The notes: generated by a model from the sequence alone, not told the origin. Shown: positions 47,242 to 56,309, counted from the stretch's first letter. The stretch is 64,000 bases of DNA from Streptomyces sp. XD-27 (GCF_030553055.1 NZ_CP130713.1:4030001-4094000); one strand, 5' to 3'. Translations and numbers: made by a program.

Positions 47242-47891
47242 TCGACGGCCTTGCCGCCGACCATGCCGACCACTGGCGCCAGCCCCTCCGACCGTCGTAT
47301 CGCGCCGGTGTCCCCGCACGTCACCAGCCAGTTGGCGAGCATGCGGTGACCCCATTCGGTGAGGACGGACTCGGGGTGGAACTGCACGCCCTCGACCGGG
47401 AGTTCCCGGTGGCGCAGCCCCATGATGATGCCGTCGTGCGTACGGGCCGTGACCTCCAGCTCGTCCGGGACGGTGGCGGGTTCGGCGGCCAGCGAGTGGT
47501 AGCGGGTCGCGGTGAACGGCGAAGGCAGCCCGGCGAAGACGCCCTTGCCCTCGTGTTCGACCAGCGAGGTCTTGCCGTGCAGCAGCTCGGGGGCGCGGTC
47601 CACCACGCCGCCGTACGCGACGGCCATGGACTGCATGCCCAGGCAGACGCCGAAGACCGGTACGCCGGTGGCGGCGCAGTGGCGCACCATGTCGACGCAG
47701 ACGCCCGCCTCCTCGGGGGTGCCGGGTCCGGGCGACAGCAGGACGCCGTCAAAGCCGTCCTGAGCGTGGCTGAGGGAGACCTCGTCGTTGCGGAGCACCT
47801 CGCACTCGGCGCCGAGCTGGTAGAGGTACTGGACGAGGTTGAAGACGAAGCTGTCGTAGTTGTCGACGACGAGGACGCGTGCCTTGCTCAC
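47238..47891 (-). CDS. pabA: Anthranilate/aminodeoxychorismate synthase glutamine amidotransferase
   Basis: 217 aa from GTG 47891. Class I amidotransferase: VLVVDNYDSFVFNLVQYL, LSPGPGTPEEAG, the nucleophile Cys in FGVCLGMQSMAVAYGG, and His-Glu in GVQFHPESVLTEWG. It supplies ammonia from glutamine to chorismate for folate or tryptophan precursors. It is embedded among sortase genes and overlaps both neighbours by 4 bp, so co-expression is odd but likely. The partner synthase is elsewhere. Confidence 0.88.
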   Translation of the reverse strand: MSKARVLVVDNYDSFVFNLVQYLYQLGAECEVLRNDEVSLSHAQDGFDGVLLSPGPGTPEEAGVCVDMVRHCAATGVPVFGVCLGMQSMAVAYGGVVDRAPELLHGKTSLVEHEGKGVFAGLPSPFTATRYHSLAAEPATVPDELEVTARTHDGIIMGLRHRELPVEGVQFHPESVLTEWGHRMLANWLVTCGDTGAIRRSEGLAPVVGMVGGKAVE

Positions 47892-48064
47892 CGGTTGACC
47901 GCCCGTCCCTCGTTGACCGTCACGTCGTTGAACGGCAGCAGCGGCTCCGCCCACGGGAACACGTACTGGAAGAGCACATAGACGATCCCGAGCACGAGCA
48001 TGACCGAGATCAGTGCCCGAATCCACGCGTTGCCCGGCAGATGCCGCCAGATCCAGCCGTACAT
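47888..48064 (-). CDS. Small membrane protein between a sortase and pabA
   Basis: 58 aa from ATG 48064 (MYGWIWRHLPGNAW). One transmembrane helix, IRALISVMLVLGIVYVLFQYVFPW, with a short outer end (PLLPFNDVTVNEGRAVNR). Its stop overlaps the pabA start by 4 bp, so it is translated. Conserved context suggests a role with the sortases or CrgA, but none is known. Too short for a domain assignment. Confidence 0.65.
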   Translation of the reverse strand: MYGWIWRHLPGNAWIRALISVMLVLGIVYVLFQYVFPWAEPLLPFNDVTVNEGRAVNR

Positions 48065-48161
48065 GCCGTCCCTACTCGCCGATGACCAAGCCGTGCGCGG
48101 CACCGGAGACGAGCACCGGAGCGCAGCAACAGAGTAAGGGTCGGAGGGCGGGGCCGGAGGG

Positions 48162-48929
48162 TCAGCCGGGCAAAGTGTCCGGCTTCCCGAGGGCGGCGGG
48201 CGAGGTGCGCTCCAGGTGCGCCCAGACGATCAGCCGGTGGCTGTGCCCCCATTCGGGGTCGCAGGTGGTGAGGGTGAGGTAGCGGCCGGGGCGACGGTAG
48301 CCGGACCGCTCGGGGACGGGTGCGATGACGCCGGTGTCGGAGGGCAGGGTCCGGTACGGCTTCGCGTCGACGCGGTACGTGTACCAGGTGGTGCCGTCGG
48401 TGAGCACCACCGCGTCTCCGGGGCGCAGCCGGGGGACGTCCTTGAACGGGTCGCCGTAGGTGCGGCGGTGGCCGGCGACCGCGAAGTTGCCGCGGGCCCC
48501 GGGAGCGGCGGTGCCGGTGTAGTGGCCGAGGCCCTTCTTGAGGGTGCCGGCGGCGGTGCCCTCGAGGACGGGCTTGGCCCAGTCGCGGCCGAACCGGGGG
48601 ATGTACATGATCGCGAAGGACTCGCCGGGGCGGCCGGGGCGGGCGCGGGAGCCCGGGCCGGGGTCGGCGCCGTCCGCGTCCGCTCCGGACCCGCTGCCGC
48701 CGTCCGCGTCCGCGTCCGGGCCGGTGCCGGTGTCCGTGCCCGCGCCCGGATCCGTGCCGGTCAGGGCGCCGGTCGACCAGCGGTCCTGGAGGCGGTCGAT
48801 CTCACGGTCCATGGCGGCGTCGGCGCGCACCCCCGTCCAGTACAGGACGTAGACCACGAACAGCACGATCACGGTGCCCAAGGTGAGGCAGATCTCGCTC
48901 AGCGTCCTGACGACCGTCCGCACCCTCAT
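48162..48929 (-). CDS. Class E sortase, third copy
   Basis: 255 aa. N-terminal transmembrane helix (LSEICLTLGTVIVLFVVYVLYW) without the long tail of the other two. An acidic Asp/Gly/Thr-rich linker follows (residues ~53-90), then the sortase domain: FAIMYIPRFGRDWAKPVLEG, VAGHRRTYGDPF (His), LTTCDPEWGHSHRLIVWAHL (Cys, Arg). All catalytic residues are present. The linker shape differs from SrtE1/SrtE2, so it may have a different substrate set. Confidence 0.87.
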   Translation of the reverse strand: MRVRTVVRTLSEICLTLGTVIVLFVVYVLYWTGVRADAAMDREIDRLQDRWSTGALTGTDPGAGTDTGTGPDADADGGSGSGADADGADPGPGSRARPGRPGESFAIMYIPRFGRDWAKPVLEGTAAGTLKKGLGHYTGTAAPGARGNFAVAGHRRTYGDPFKDVPRLRPGDAVVLTDGTTWYTYRVDAKPYRTLPSDTGVIAPVPERSGYRRPGRYLTLTTCDPEWGHSHRLIVWAHLERTSPAALGKPDTLPG

Positions 48930-48971
48930 CGGCTGCTCCAGCTGCTGGCCGGCGGCCGCCGCGTGCGGCCG

Positions 48972-49763
48972 CTACTTCACGGGCTGCGCCTGATGCAGGT
49001 CCACTGTGCCGGAGTAGCCGGGAAGAGTCACCGTGTCATGCTGCTCGACATCCCAGCCGAGCCCGTAGGCCTCGACGTACCCCTGGTAGTTCTGGATCGC
49101 GGGGGACTCGGCGAGCGCGCGGCGCAGCGCGTCCGGGTCGCCGGCGGCGGTCACCTTGTACGGCGGCGAGTAGAGCCGGCCCTGGAGGATCAGGGTGTTG
49201 CCGACGCAGCGGACGGCGCTGGTGGAGATCAGCCGCTGGTCCATGACCCGGATGCCCTTGGCGCCGCCCTGCCACAGGGCGTTCACGACGGCCTGGAGGT
49301 CCTGCTGGTGGATGACCAGGTCGTTGGGCTGCGGCTCGGGTACGCCGGGGATGCGTGCGGTGGCGTCGGCCGGGGCGTCGGAGAGGGTGACGGTCAGGCC
49401 CGCGCCGCGCACGGGGCGGGTCCCGGCGGCCTTCTCCAGGGCGGCGAGGCGGGCGTCCTCCTCCTTGGTGCTGCCGTCGTCGCGGCGGGCGAGCGCGTCG
49501 ACCTCGGAGCGGACCTTGCCGGTGCTCTCCTCCAGATCGGCGTTCTTGCGGCTGCGCTCCTGGATGAGGTCGGACAGCCGCAGCATGGACTCGTCGCTGC
49601 GCAGGTCGGTGCCCTTGGCGGTGTTGAAGCTCATCCAGAAGATGAGCCCGGCGAGGGCGAAGATCGCCAGTGTCAGCAGCCGCATGGGGCGGAAGGACGG
49701 GCGCATGGGGCGGAAGAAGGGGCGGCGCGGTGCCGGGGCGTTGGAGTCAGCAGAATTGCTCAA
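48972..49763 (-). CDS. DUF881 family membrane protein
   Basis: 263 aa, TTG start with AAGGAG upstream. Cytoplasmic Arg-rich end, one transmembrane helix (LLTLAIFALAGLIFWMSF), a coiled coil (LSDLIQERSRKNADLEESTGKVRSEVDALARR) and the DUF881 domain: RGAGLTVTLSDAP, NDLVIHQQDLQAVVNALWQGGAKGIRV, TLILQGRLYSPPYKV. This family sits beside crgA and sepF-type genes in actinobacteria and is linked to division. Function not established. Divergent from crgA across 147 bp. Confidence 0.85.
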   Translation of the reverse strand: MSNSADSNAPAPRRPFFRPMRPSFRPMRLLTLAIFALAGLIFWMSFNTAKGTDLRSDESMLRLSDLIQERSRKNADLEESTGKVRSEVDALARRDDGSTKEEDARLAALEKAAGTRPVRGAGLTVTLSDAPADATARIPGVPEPQPNDLVIHQQDLQAVVNALWQGGAKGIRVMDQRLISTSAVRCVGNTLILQGRLYSPPYKVTAAGDPDALRRALAESPAIQNYQGYVEAYGLGWDVEQHDTVTLPGYSGTVDLHQAQPVK

Positions 49764-49910
49764 CGTACCCTTACTCCTTACGACGCCGCGGAAGCACTAC
49801 GCTAACGGACGCCGGGGGAAGGAAGTGCTGCCCCTGCGCCGTCCGGCCCCGGCGCAGCCGTCCCTATAGTTTCCGCGCGGTCACGCAGCGCATCGACAGG
49901 AGAGTTCCTC

Positions 49911-50168
49911 GTGCCGAAGTCACGGATCCGCAAGAAGGACGACTACACGCCGCCGCCCGCGAAGCAGGTCACCACCATCAACCTGAACGCGGGCCGCGGC
50001 TGGGTCGCCCCGCTGATGCTGGCCATGTTCCTGCTCGGTCTGGTGTGGATCGTGCTGTTCTACGTGACCGATGCGCAGTTGCCGATCGAGGCGATCGGCA
50101 ACTGGAACATCGTGGTCGGCTTCGGGTTCATCGCCGCGGGGTTCGTGGTTTCCACACAGTGGAAGTAG
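49911..50168 (+). CDS. crgA: Cell division protein CrgA
   Basis: 85 aa from GTG 49911. Basic N-terminus ([16 protein letters not shown]), two transmembrane helices ([21 protein letters not shown] and [16 protein letters not shown]) with [10 protein letters not shown] between and a STQWK end. CrgA stops premature Z-ring placement during aerial hyphal growth and binds FtsZ/FtsQ-class partners. Length and topology match the family. Confidence 0.95.
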   Translation: MPKSRIRKKDDYTPPPAKQVTTINLNAGRGWVAPLMLAMFLLGLVWIVLFYVTDAQLPIEAIGNWNIVVGFGFIAAGFVVSTQWK

Positions 50169-50217
50169 GCGCTTCCGGCTCCCGTCGGTGAGCGTTCCCC
50201 GGCGCCCCTCCCCAGAG

Positions 50218-50426
50218 GTGTCCACAGAGTTATCCACAGCAGGGGAAAAACTCAGAAGATCTGTGGATAACCTCTGTGGCGTTGACGCCGGTCTGACCGC
50301 ACCGCACATATGAGAACGGTCGGCCACACCCGTTCTGTCCTGGGGAAACGCCGAACGGGTCGGCCACGCGGGCGTCGGCGGATTTTCTCCACAGGAAGCG
50401 CGAACTCGAACACATGCTGTGGACAA
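50218..50426. promoter_or_regulatory. Cluster of five DnaA-box sequences
   Basis: GTGTCCACA (50218-50226), TTATCCACA (50230-50238), TGTGGATAA (50262-50270, reverse), TTCTCCACA (50385-50393) and TGTGGACAA (50418-50426, reverse of TTGTCCACA) fall in 209 bp of the non-coding gap between crgA and rhomboid genes. The gap shows no gene. Three of the five match the E. coli or Streptomyces consensus exactly. Streptomyces chromosomes are known to carry DnaA-box clusters near oriC that bind DnaA; this resembles them. Confidence 0.65.
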
Positions 50427-50475
50427 CATCGGTCCTCAGCGTCGGTCCGCAGCGCTCGGTCCGCAGCGTCGGCCT

Positions 50476-51366
50476 TCAGCCGAGCTGGGCCGTCCGCACA
50501 CCCACGAGGACGACGATCGCCAGCAGCGCCAGCGCGTACGTTCCGCGCTGGACGAGGGCGCGGTGCTCCCGCGGCGCGTGCACCAGCCCGTAGGCCACCG
50601 CCGTCCCGGTGATCAGACCGCCGATGTGGGCCTGCCAGGCGATGTCGCTCAGGGCGAAGGTGAAGACCAGGTTCAGTCCGAGCAGGACGAGGACCGGCCG
50701 CATGTCGTAGTCGAGGCGGCGCATCAGCACCGCCGTGGCGCCCAGCAGACCGAAGATCGCGCCGGAGGCGCCCAGCGAGCCCTGGTTGGGCTCGGAGATC
50801 AGGTAGGTCAGCGCGCTGCCGCCGAGGGCGGACAGCAGGTACAGCGCCAGGAAGCGGGCGCGGCCGAGCGCGGCCTCCAGCGGCGGGCCGAGCCACCACA
50901 GCGACAGCATGTTGAACGCGATGTGCATCGGCTCTTCATGCAGGAAGGCCGCCGTCAGGAGCCGGTACCAATCGCCTTCGGCCACTCCCTCCAACTGGAC
51001 GCCGTGCGGCACGCTGGCCTGGCCGATCAGCATCAGATCGTCCAGCAGCCGGTCGCCGTACGCCAAGACCGCGATCCACAGGGCGAGGTTGATCCCCAGC
51101 AGGACCTTGGTGATCAACCGCGGGTCGGCGGCCAGCGACGCGCCGGATATGGTGCGCGGCTGCATCGGTGTGCGCCGCGGAGCGCGGACGCCGGGGCCCG
51201 CGGCCGGGTCGGACGCGGCGTGCGCGCCGCGCACGCACTCGGGGCACTGGAAACCGACCGAAGCACTGACCATGCACGCGGGACAGATCGGCCGCTCGCA
51301 GCGCGTGCAGCTGATGCCGGTCTCCCGGTCCGGGTGCCGGTAGCAGCAGACCGCCTGGTCTTCCAT
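50476..51366 (-). CDS. Rhomboid-family intramembrane serine protease with N-terminal zinc finger
   Basis: 296 aa. Residues ~7-45 hold paired Cys/His (CCYRHPDRETGISCTRC, CPAC, FQCPEC) like a B-box or zinc ribbon. The rhomboid domain has about six transmembrane helices: TAAFLHEEPMHIAFNMLSLWWLGPPLE, catalytic Ser in GASGAIFGLLGA and catalytic His in WQAHIGGLITG. Substrates unknown. Convergent on the DnaA-box gap. Confidence 0.9.
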   Translation of the reverse strand: MEDQAVCCYRHPDRETGISCTRCERPICPACMVSASVGFQCPECVRGAHAASDPAAGPGVRAPRRTPMQPRTISGASLAADPRLITKVLLGINLALWIAVLAYGDRLLDDLMLIGQASVPHGVQLEGVAEGDWYRLLTAAFLHEEPMHIAFNMLSLWWLGPPLEAALGRARFLALYLLSALGGSALTYLISEPNQGSLGASGAIFGLLGATAVLMRRLDYDMRPVLVLLGLNLVFTFALSDIAWQAHIGGLITGTAVAYGLVHAPREHRALVQRGTYALALLAIVVLVGVRTAQLG

Positions 51367-51475
51367 GTCTCCCCTTGCCCTGCCCTGTGTGTTCGCTTGT
51401 CCGGCCGAACCGCCCCGCCTGCCCTCAAGACGGACGGGCGGGGCACAGGGTTCCCGTACGGTCCCCCGGAGGCGG

Positions 51476-52009
51476 TCAGCCTTCGCGCTTCTCCACGACG
51501 ACGGACTCGATGACGACGTCGTTGACCGGGCGGTCGGTGCGCGGGTTGGTCTGGGCGCCGGCGATCGCGTCGACGACCTTCTTGCCGGCGTCGCTGGTGA
51601 CCTCGCCGAAGATCGTGTGCTTGCCGGTCAGCCAGGTGGTCGGGGAGACCGTGATGAAGAACTGCGAGCCGTTGGTGCCCGGACCGGCGTTGGCCATGGC
51701 CAGCAGGTAGGGCTTGTTGAAGGACAGGTCCGGGTGGATCTCGTCGGCGAACTTGTAGCCGGGGCCGCCGGTGCCGTTGCCCAGCGGGTCACCGCCCTGG
51801 ATCATGAAGCCGCTGATGACGCGGTGAAAGACCGTGCCGTCGTACAGCCTGTCCGTGGTCTTCTTCCCGGTCTTCGGGTGGACCCACTCACGGGAGCCCT
51901 CGGCGAGCTCGACGAAGTTCTTGACCGTCTTCGGGGCGTGGTTCGGCAGGAGCCGGACCTCGATGTCGCCGTGGTTGGTCTTCAGGGTGGCGTAGAGCTG
52001 CTCGGCCAC
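51476..52009 (-). CDS. ppiA: Cyclophilin-type peptidyl-prolyl cis-trans isomerase
   Basis: 177 aa, no signal peptide, so cytoplasmic. Active-site region FHRVISGFMIQGGDPLGNGTGGPGY (catalytic Arg, Phe, Gln) and ANAGPGTNGSQFFI are intact. N-terminal LKTNHGDIEVRLLPNHAPKTVKNFVELA is standard. Catalyses proline isomerisation in folding. Divergent from DUF5324. Confidence 0.94.
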   Translation of the reverse strand: MAEQLYATLKTNHGDIEVRLLPNHAPKTVKNFVELAEGSREWVHPKTGKKTTDRLYDGTVFHRVISGFMIQGGDPLGNGTGGPGYKFADEIHPDLSFNKPYLLAMANAGPGTNGSQFFITVSPTTWLTGKHTIFGEVTSDAGKKVVDAIAGAQTNPRTDRPVNDVVIESVVVEKREG

Positions 52010-52238
52010 GATCTACCTTCCATAGTCTTCACTGACCCTTCCGATCCTCGCATGGACCGGGGCACCAGGAGCAACCGCGGCGGCGGGCGCGGGAGCGGGT
52101 CGCGCGGCGGCCACCGCACAGGGGGCCCGTTATGCCCCGTATGCCCGCCCTCACATGCCGCGTGGCGCACCGGCAGGCATGATCTCCAAGTGGGGACAGC
52201 CCCGGATCCCGGAGTAGGCCACCGAGGAGGAGGATGCC

Positions 52239-52964
52239 GTGACCCGCACTGACAGCGTGCGCGCCGCGACCGGCACCGCGAAGGACAGCGTTCTGCACGC
52301 CGCGGAGGTGGTGGCGCCGTACGCCGGCACGGCCAAGGAAGCCGCCGCGCACTACGCCCACCATGCCCGCGTCCGGCTGGGGCCCAAGGTCTCCCACGCC
52401 GCGCACCGGGCCGGGGCGACGACCGCGGCCTGGTACCACGGCCCCGTGGCCCGCCAGGTCGAACACGCCCGCGGCGCGCTACCGCCGAAGGTCGACGCCG
52501 CCGCGACGCGCGCCGCGACCCGTACCCGCAAGGCCGCGCGCCACGCCGCGGACTACACCGCGCCGCGCGTCGAGCACGCGGTCGCCGCGACCCGGGCCGT
52601 CGCCCAGCCCGCCCGCGAGGAGGCCATGGCCCGCGGCACGGCGGCCCTCGCCGCCCTGCGCGGCCAGGTGACCGCCGCGGAGATCACCAGGATCGCCAAG
52701 CACCGCGCCCGCCGGGCCCGCACCCGGCGGGCGTTCAAGCGGTTCACGGCAGGGGGCCTCCTGGCGGGCGGCGCCTACGCCGCCTGGAAGTGGTGGGACA
52801 AGCAGGCGAACCCGGACTGGCTGGTGGAGCCGCCCGCCCCGACGGAACTCGCCGAGGGCCAGCAGCTGACCTCGGTCGACGGCAGCGGTCCGGAAGGCGG
52901 CGCCCCGGACGAGCGGTCCGGGCGGGAGTCGCCGGAGCGAAGGGAAAAGGGCGACCAGCCCTGA
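52239..52964 (+). CDS. DUF5324 family protein
   Basis: 241 aa from GTG 52239. Ala/Arg/His-rich helical stretches (VRAATGTAKDSVLHAAEVVAPYAGTAKEAA, RAATRTRKAARHAADY) without signal peptide, a hydrophobic segment (FTAGGLLAGGAYAAWKWW) near residue 175 followed by WLVEPPAP and an acidic tail. This is the pattern of a Streptomyces-specific family placed next to ppiA. It may associate with membrane or nucleoid; function unknown. Confidence 0.78.
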   Translation: MTRTDSVRAATGTAKDSVLHAAEVVAPYAGTAKEAAAHYAHHARVRLGPKVSHAAHRAGATTAAWYHGPVARQVEHARGALPPKVDAAATRAATRTRKAARHAADYTAPRVEHAVAATRAVAQPAREEAMARGTAALAALRGQVTAAEITRIAKHRARRARTRRAFKRFTAGGLLAGGAYAAWKWWDKQANPDWLVEPPAPTELAEGQQLTSVDGSGPEGGAPDERSGRESPERREKGDQP

Positions 52965-53252
52965 CCGCCGGGCGTTCGGCGGCGTCACGGCGGACGCGGG
53001 CGCGGGCGCGGCCGAGCACGGGGCGTATCGGGGCCTCTTCCTGGTCGCGGCGGTGCTCACGGCGCCTGACTGTCACGGCGGTGCTCACGGTGCCGCTGAC
53101 CGTCACGGCGAGCCTCGGCCGCGCCCGCTACGGGGCAGCGTCCCCTGCCCCGGCTCCGGCGAAGTAGTCGGCACGAGCGTGTGACTTTCGTATATGGCCG
53201 TCGCGACCAATGGCCGATGCGGTGTCCGGCCGGGGATCCCTAACGTGGCTGC

Positions 53253-55133
53253 GTGACTCGTGTGGAATCTACGGCCCTTGCGGCATCGGCCCGCCAGGTG
53301 CCGGTGGCCCGCCAAGCGCCAGTGGCTCGCCAGGCATCGGCGACCCGCCAGGCGCCGGTGGCGCGGCTGCGTTCGGCGGCCGGGCGGCTGGCCGACCCGG
53401 CCAGGGCGCTCTTCGCGCCCGGGATGTGGCCTGCCCGGCGCATCGTGGGCGAATCGCTGCTGAGCGTGCTGTTCGGGCTGCTGGCGGCGGCTGCCGAGGC
53501 CGTCGACGGCGGCCTCGTGCGGATCGTCGCGGTCGGGCTGGCCGCCGGGCTGCTGTCACCGCTGCGCCGGGTGCTGCCCGCGACCGTGCTGCTGGTGATC
53601 GCCGTCGGTTCCTCCGCGTTCATGGGCCTCGCCCCGCTGGTCCTCATCGCCGCCTGGTCGGCCGGGCGGCGGATCGACGGGGTCGGCAGGGCGGCCGGCA
53701 CCTTCGCCCTCGCCTACGTCCTCACCCTCGCGCTGCTCGTCCTACAGGAACTGCCGCACTTCTCGCTGTCGCTCCTGGTCTTCGTCACCTTGTGGCTGCT
53801 GGTCGCGATCGTCGTGCCCGGCCTCGCCGGCCGCTATTCGGCGCAGCGCCGCGCGCTGACCGACACGCTCCGGGAGTACAACGCCCAGCTGCTGCGCGAA
53901 CGCGCGATGGTCGCCGGACAGGCCCGGATACGGGAGCGGCAGCGCATCGCACAGGACATGCACGACAGCCTCGGCCATCAGCTGGCCCTGATCTCCGTGC
54001 ACACCGGCGCGCTGGAGGTGGACCGCGAGCTGACCGGACGGCAGCGGGAGGCCGTTGGCGTGCTGCGCGAGGCGTCGGTGGCCGCGATGCACGAGCTGCG
54101 CGAGGTGGTGGGGCTGCTGCGGGACGGCACGGAGGCCCCCGGCCACGCGGGCTCCTCCCAGGCCCTTGAGGCACTGGGGGAGGAGGAGGCCAAGGCGCCG
54201 TCGCGCGGGGTGGCCGGTATCGCGGGCCTGGTGGAGGCGTCCCGGGGCGCGGGCACGGCCGTGGAGCTGCGGAGTTCCGGCGAGCCGCGCCCGCTCGCCC
54301 CGACCGCCGACCACGCGGCGTACCGCGTGGCCCAGGAGGGCCTGACCAACGCGCACAAGCACGCCCCGGGCGCCACGATCACCATCGAGCTGCGGTACGA
54401 GCCGGACGCGCTGGTCGTGGAGGTCGCCAATGGCCCCGTGCCCGAGGCGGCGGATGCCGGCCGCGGTGCGGTCAGCGGTGGTCAGGGGCTGACCGGGCTC
54501 GGCGAGCGGACCCGGCTGATCGGGGGCATGGTGCACGCGGGCCCGACGGCGGACGGCGGCTTCCGGCTGGCGGGCGTGCTGCCGTACACCTCGCCCGAGG
54601 GCGGTTTCCCGGACCCGCCGCCCGACGGCGCGGGGGCACCGACGTTCGTTGATCCGGCAGGCGACTTTCGGGAGCAGATACCCGGGGGCTCCCTCGGCGA
54701 GGGTGATCCGGTCATCGACTGGAACGGCGTGCCGAAGGAGCTGGCCAAGGCAATGAGCAGGGACAAGAAGCGGAGCGGCATAGCCATCGGCTGCGGGGTG
54801 GTGGCACTGATCGGCCTGGTGCTGGTGATCGCGGTGGTCGTCGGGGCGTTCTTGTTCATGGGCGAGACGGACAAGGCCATGATCGAGCCGAAGCAGTACG
54901 ACGCGGTGAAGGTGGGCCAGACCGAGGCGGAGGTCCGGGACCGGCTGCCCAACGGAGACTCGTTCCTCACCGACGGTCTCGACAAGGGCGCGCCGCCCGA
55001 GCCCAAGGGGGCGAAGTGCCTCAGCCTGATGTCCACGGAGATGGGCAGCAGCCTGGACAAGGAGCCGGTCTTCCGGTTCTGCTTCAAGGACGGCAAGCTG
55101 ATCGAGAAGAAGTCCTTCGAGGTCAAGAGCTGA
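53253..55133 (+). CDS. NarL-type sensor histidine kinase with a C-terminal extracytoplasmic domain
   Basis: 626 aa. The N-terminus has repeats (RQVPVARQAPVARQASATRQ). About six transmembrane helices form an MASE-like region. The dimerisation box has the phospho-acceptor His (AQDMHDSLGHQLALI) and the ATPase domain has N and G boxes (YRVAQEGLTNAHKHAPG, GLTGLGERTRLIGG). Unusually, after residue ~500 come a Pro-rich linker, a further transmembrane helix (GIAIGCGVVALIGLVLVIAVVVGAFLF) and ~85 outer residues with YDAVKVGQTEAEVRDRLP. Pairs with the response regulator 157 bp downstream. Confidence 0.88.
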   Translation: MTRVESTALAASARQVPVARQAPVARQASATRQAPVARLRSAAGRLADPARALFAPGMWPARRIVGESLLSVLFGLLAAAAEAVDGGLVRIVAVGLAAGLLSPLRRVLPATVLLVIAVGSSAFMGLAPLVLIAAWSAGRRIDGVGRAAGTFALAYVLTLALLVLQELPHFSLSLLVFVTLWLLVAIVVPGLAGRYSAQRRALTDTLREYNAQLLRERAMVAGQARIRERQRIAQDMHDSLGHQLALISVHTGALEVDRELTGRQREAVGVLREASVAAMHELREVVGLLRDGTEAPGHAGSSQALEALGEEEAKAPSRGVAGIAGLVEASRGAGTAVELRSSGEPRPLAPTADHAAYRVAQEGLTNAHKHAPGATITIELRYEPDALVVEVANGPVPEAADAGRGAVSGGQGLTGLGERTRLIGGMVHAGPTADGGFRLAGVLPYTSPEGGFPDPPPDGAGAPTFVDPAGDFREQIPGGSLGEGDPVIDWNGVPKELAKAMSRDKKRSGIAIGCGVVALIGLVLVIAVVVGAFLFMGETDKAMIEPKQYDAVKVGQTEAEVRDRLPNGDSFLTDGLDKGAPPEPKGAKCLSLMSTEMGSSLDKEPVFRFCFKDGKLIEKKSFEVKS

Positions 55134-55289
55134 GGACCCGAGGTCAAGGGCCGGGGAGGCGCGGTCAAGGGCTGGGGGCGCGGTCAGGGGTTGGGGACGA
55201 CCGGGGCCGTGCTTCAGGGCGGGCGGCTCGATCGGGGATGATGGCGAGGTGCCCGCAGGTATGACCGCTCAAGACCGCGCAGGAGAGTC

Positions 55290-55943
55290 GTGATCAGGGT
55301 TCTCGTCACGGATGACGAGCCGCTCATCCGGGCGGGCATCAAGATGATCCTCTCCTCCGCCGACGACATCGACGTGGTCGCGGAGGCAGCCGACGGCCGT
55401 GAGGCGGTCGAGGTGGCTCGGAGCCGGCGCGTGGACGTCGTGCTGCTCGACATCCAGATGCCGGTCATGGACGGGCTGACGGCCCTGGCCGAGCTGCGCC
55501 GGACCGTCCCCGACACGCGGGTGCTGATCCTGACGACGTTCGGGGAGCAGCAGAACGTGCTGCGGGCCCTGTCGGAGGGCAGCGCGGGCTTTCTGCTCAA
55601 GGACTCGGCGCCCGCGGAGCTCATGCGGGCGGTACGGGCCGCCGCGGCCGGCGACGCGTACCTGTCGCCGGGCGCCACCCGCCATGTCGTGGACTCGCTG
55701 GCGTCCGGCCGGACCACGCACCGCGCCGAGCGGGCACGCCGTCGGCTCGAGACGCTGACGGCGCGCGAGGTGGAGGTGCTGGCGCTGCTGGGCGAGGGCC
55801 TGTCCAACGCGGACGCCGGTCAGCGGATCCGTATGAGCGAGGCCACGGTCAAGACGTACGTGAGCCGCATCCTGGCCAAACTCGGGTGCGAGAACCGGGT
55901 GCAGGCCGCGCTGCTGGCGCGGGACGCAGGTCTGGGCACCTGA
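55290..55943 (+). CDS. NarL/LuxR-type response regulator
   Basis: 217 aa from GTG 55290 with AGGAGA upstream. Receiver: acidic DDE (VLVTDDEPLI), phospho-acceptor Asp in VVLLDIQMPVMDG, Lys in LLKDSAP. LuxR HTH: LTAREVEVLALLGEGLSNADAGQRI, SEATVKTYVSRILAKLGCENR. Cognate of the kinase just upstream. Target genes unknown. Confidence 0.93.
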   Translation: MIRVLVTDDEPLIRAGIKMILSSADDIDVVAEAADGREAVEVARSRRVDVVLLDIQMPVMDGLTALAELRRTVPDTRVLILTTFGEQQNVLRALSEGSAGFLLKDSAPAELMRAVRAAAAGDAYLSPGATRHVVDSLASGRTTHRAERARRRLETLTAREVEVLALLGEGLSNADAGQRIRMSEATVKTYVSRILAKLGCENRVQAALLARDAGLGT

Positions 55944-56039
55944 GCCCCGGGCACCTGTCCGAAGTGCTTCACCACGTGCGTGAGCTGCGCTGTTCTGGGG
56001 AGGCGTAGGGTAGTTGACGACCCGTACGTAGGAGATGAG

Positions 56040-56240
56040 ATGTCACAGGCCCCCTTCGGCGCCCTGGTCGCCGCGCTCGCGGCGCTCGCGACCGCGCTGG
56101 GCTTCCTCGCGATCGAGCTGCGCGCAGACGGCTACGAGCAGTACGTCGGATCGGTGAACAACGCCAGCGTCGTGCTGTACGTCGCCGCGATCATGGTCGG
56201 GGTGGCGTGGGCCCGTGACCGCCGGCTGCGCTCGGGCTGA
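56040..56240 (+). CDS. Small two-helix membrane protein
   Basis: 66 aa from ATG 56040 with AGGAG 5 nt upstream. Two transmembrane helices (FGALVAALAALATALGFLAI and ASVVLYVAAIMVGVAW) separated by ELRADGYEQYVGSVNN and ending with a basic tail RDRRLRSG. No known domain. Immediately before a strong terminator, probably the last gene of the regulator unit. Confidence 0.6.
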   Translation: MSQAPFGALVAALAALATALGFLAIELRADGYEQYVGSVNNASVVLYVAAIMVGVAWARDRRLRSG

Positions 56241-56266
56241 GCTTCGGCCGCGACCAATCCTTCGAC

Positions 56267-56309
56267 CACGGCGGCGGCGCCAGGGCATCTGCCCCTGGCG
56301 CCGCCGCCG
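56267..56309. terminator. Bidirectional GC-rich hairpin
   Basis: Arms ACGGCGGCGGCGCCAGGG and CCCCTGGCGCCGCCGCCGT are nearly perfect complements around the loop CATCTG. It lies between the convergent small membrane gene and the ABC1 kinase gene. Confidence 0.8.
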
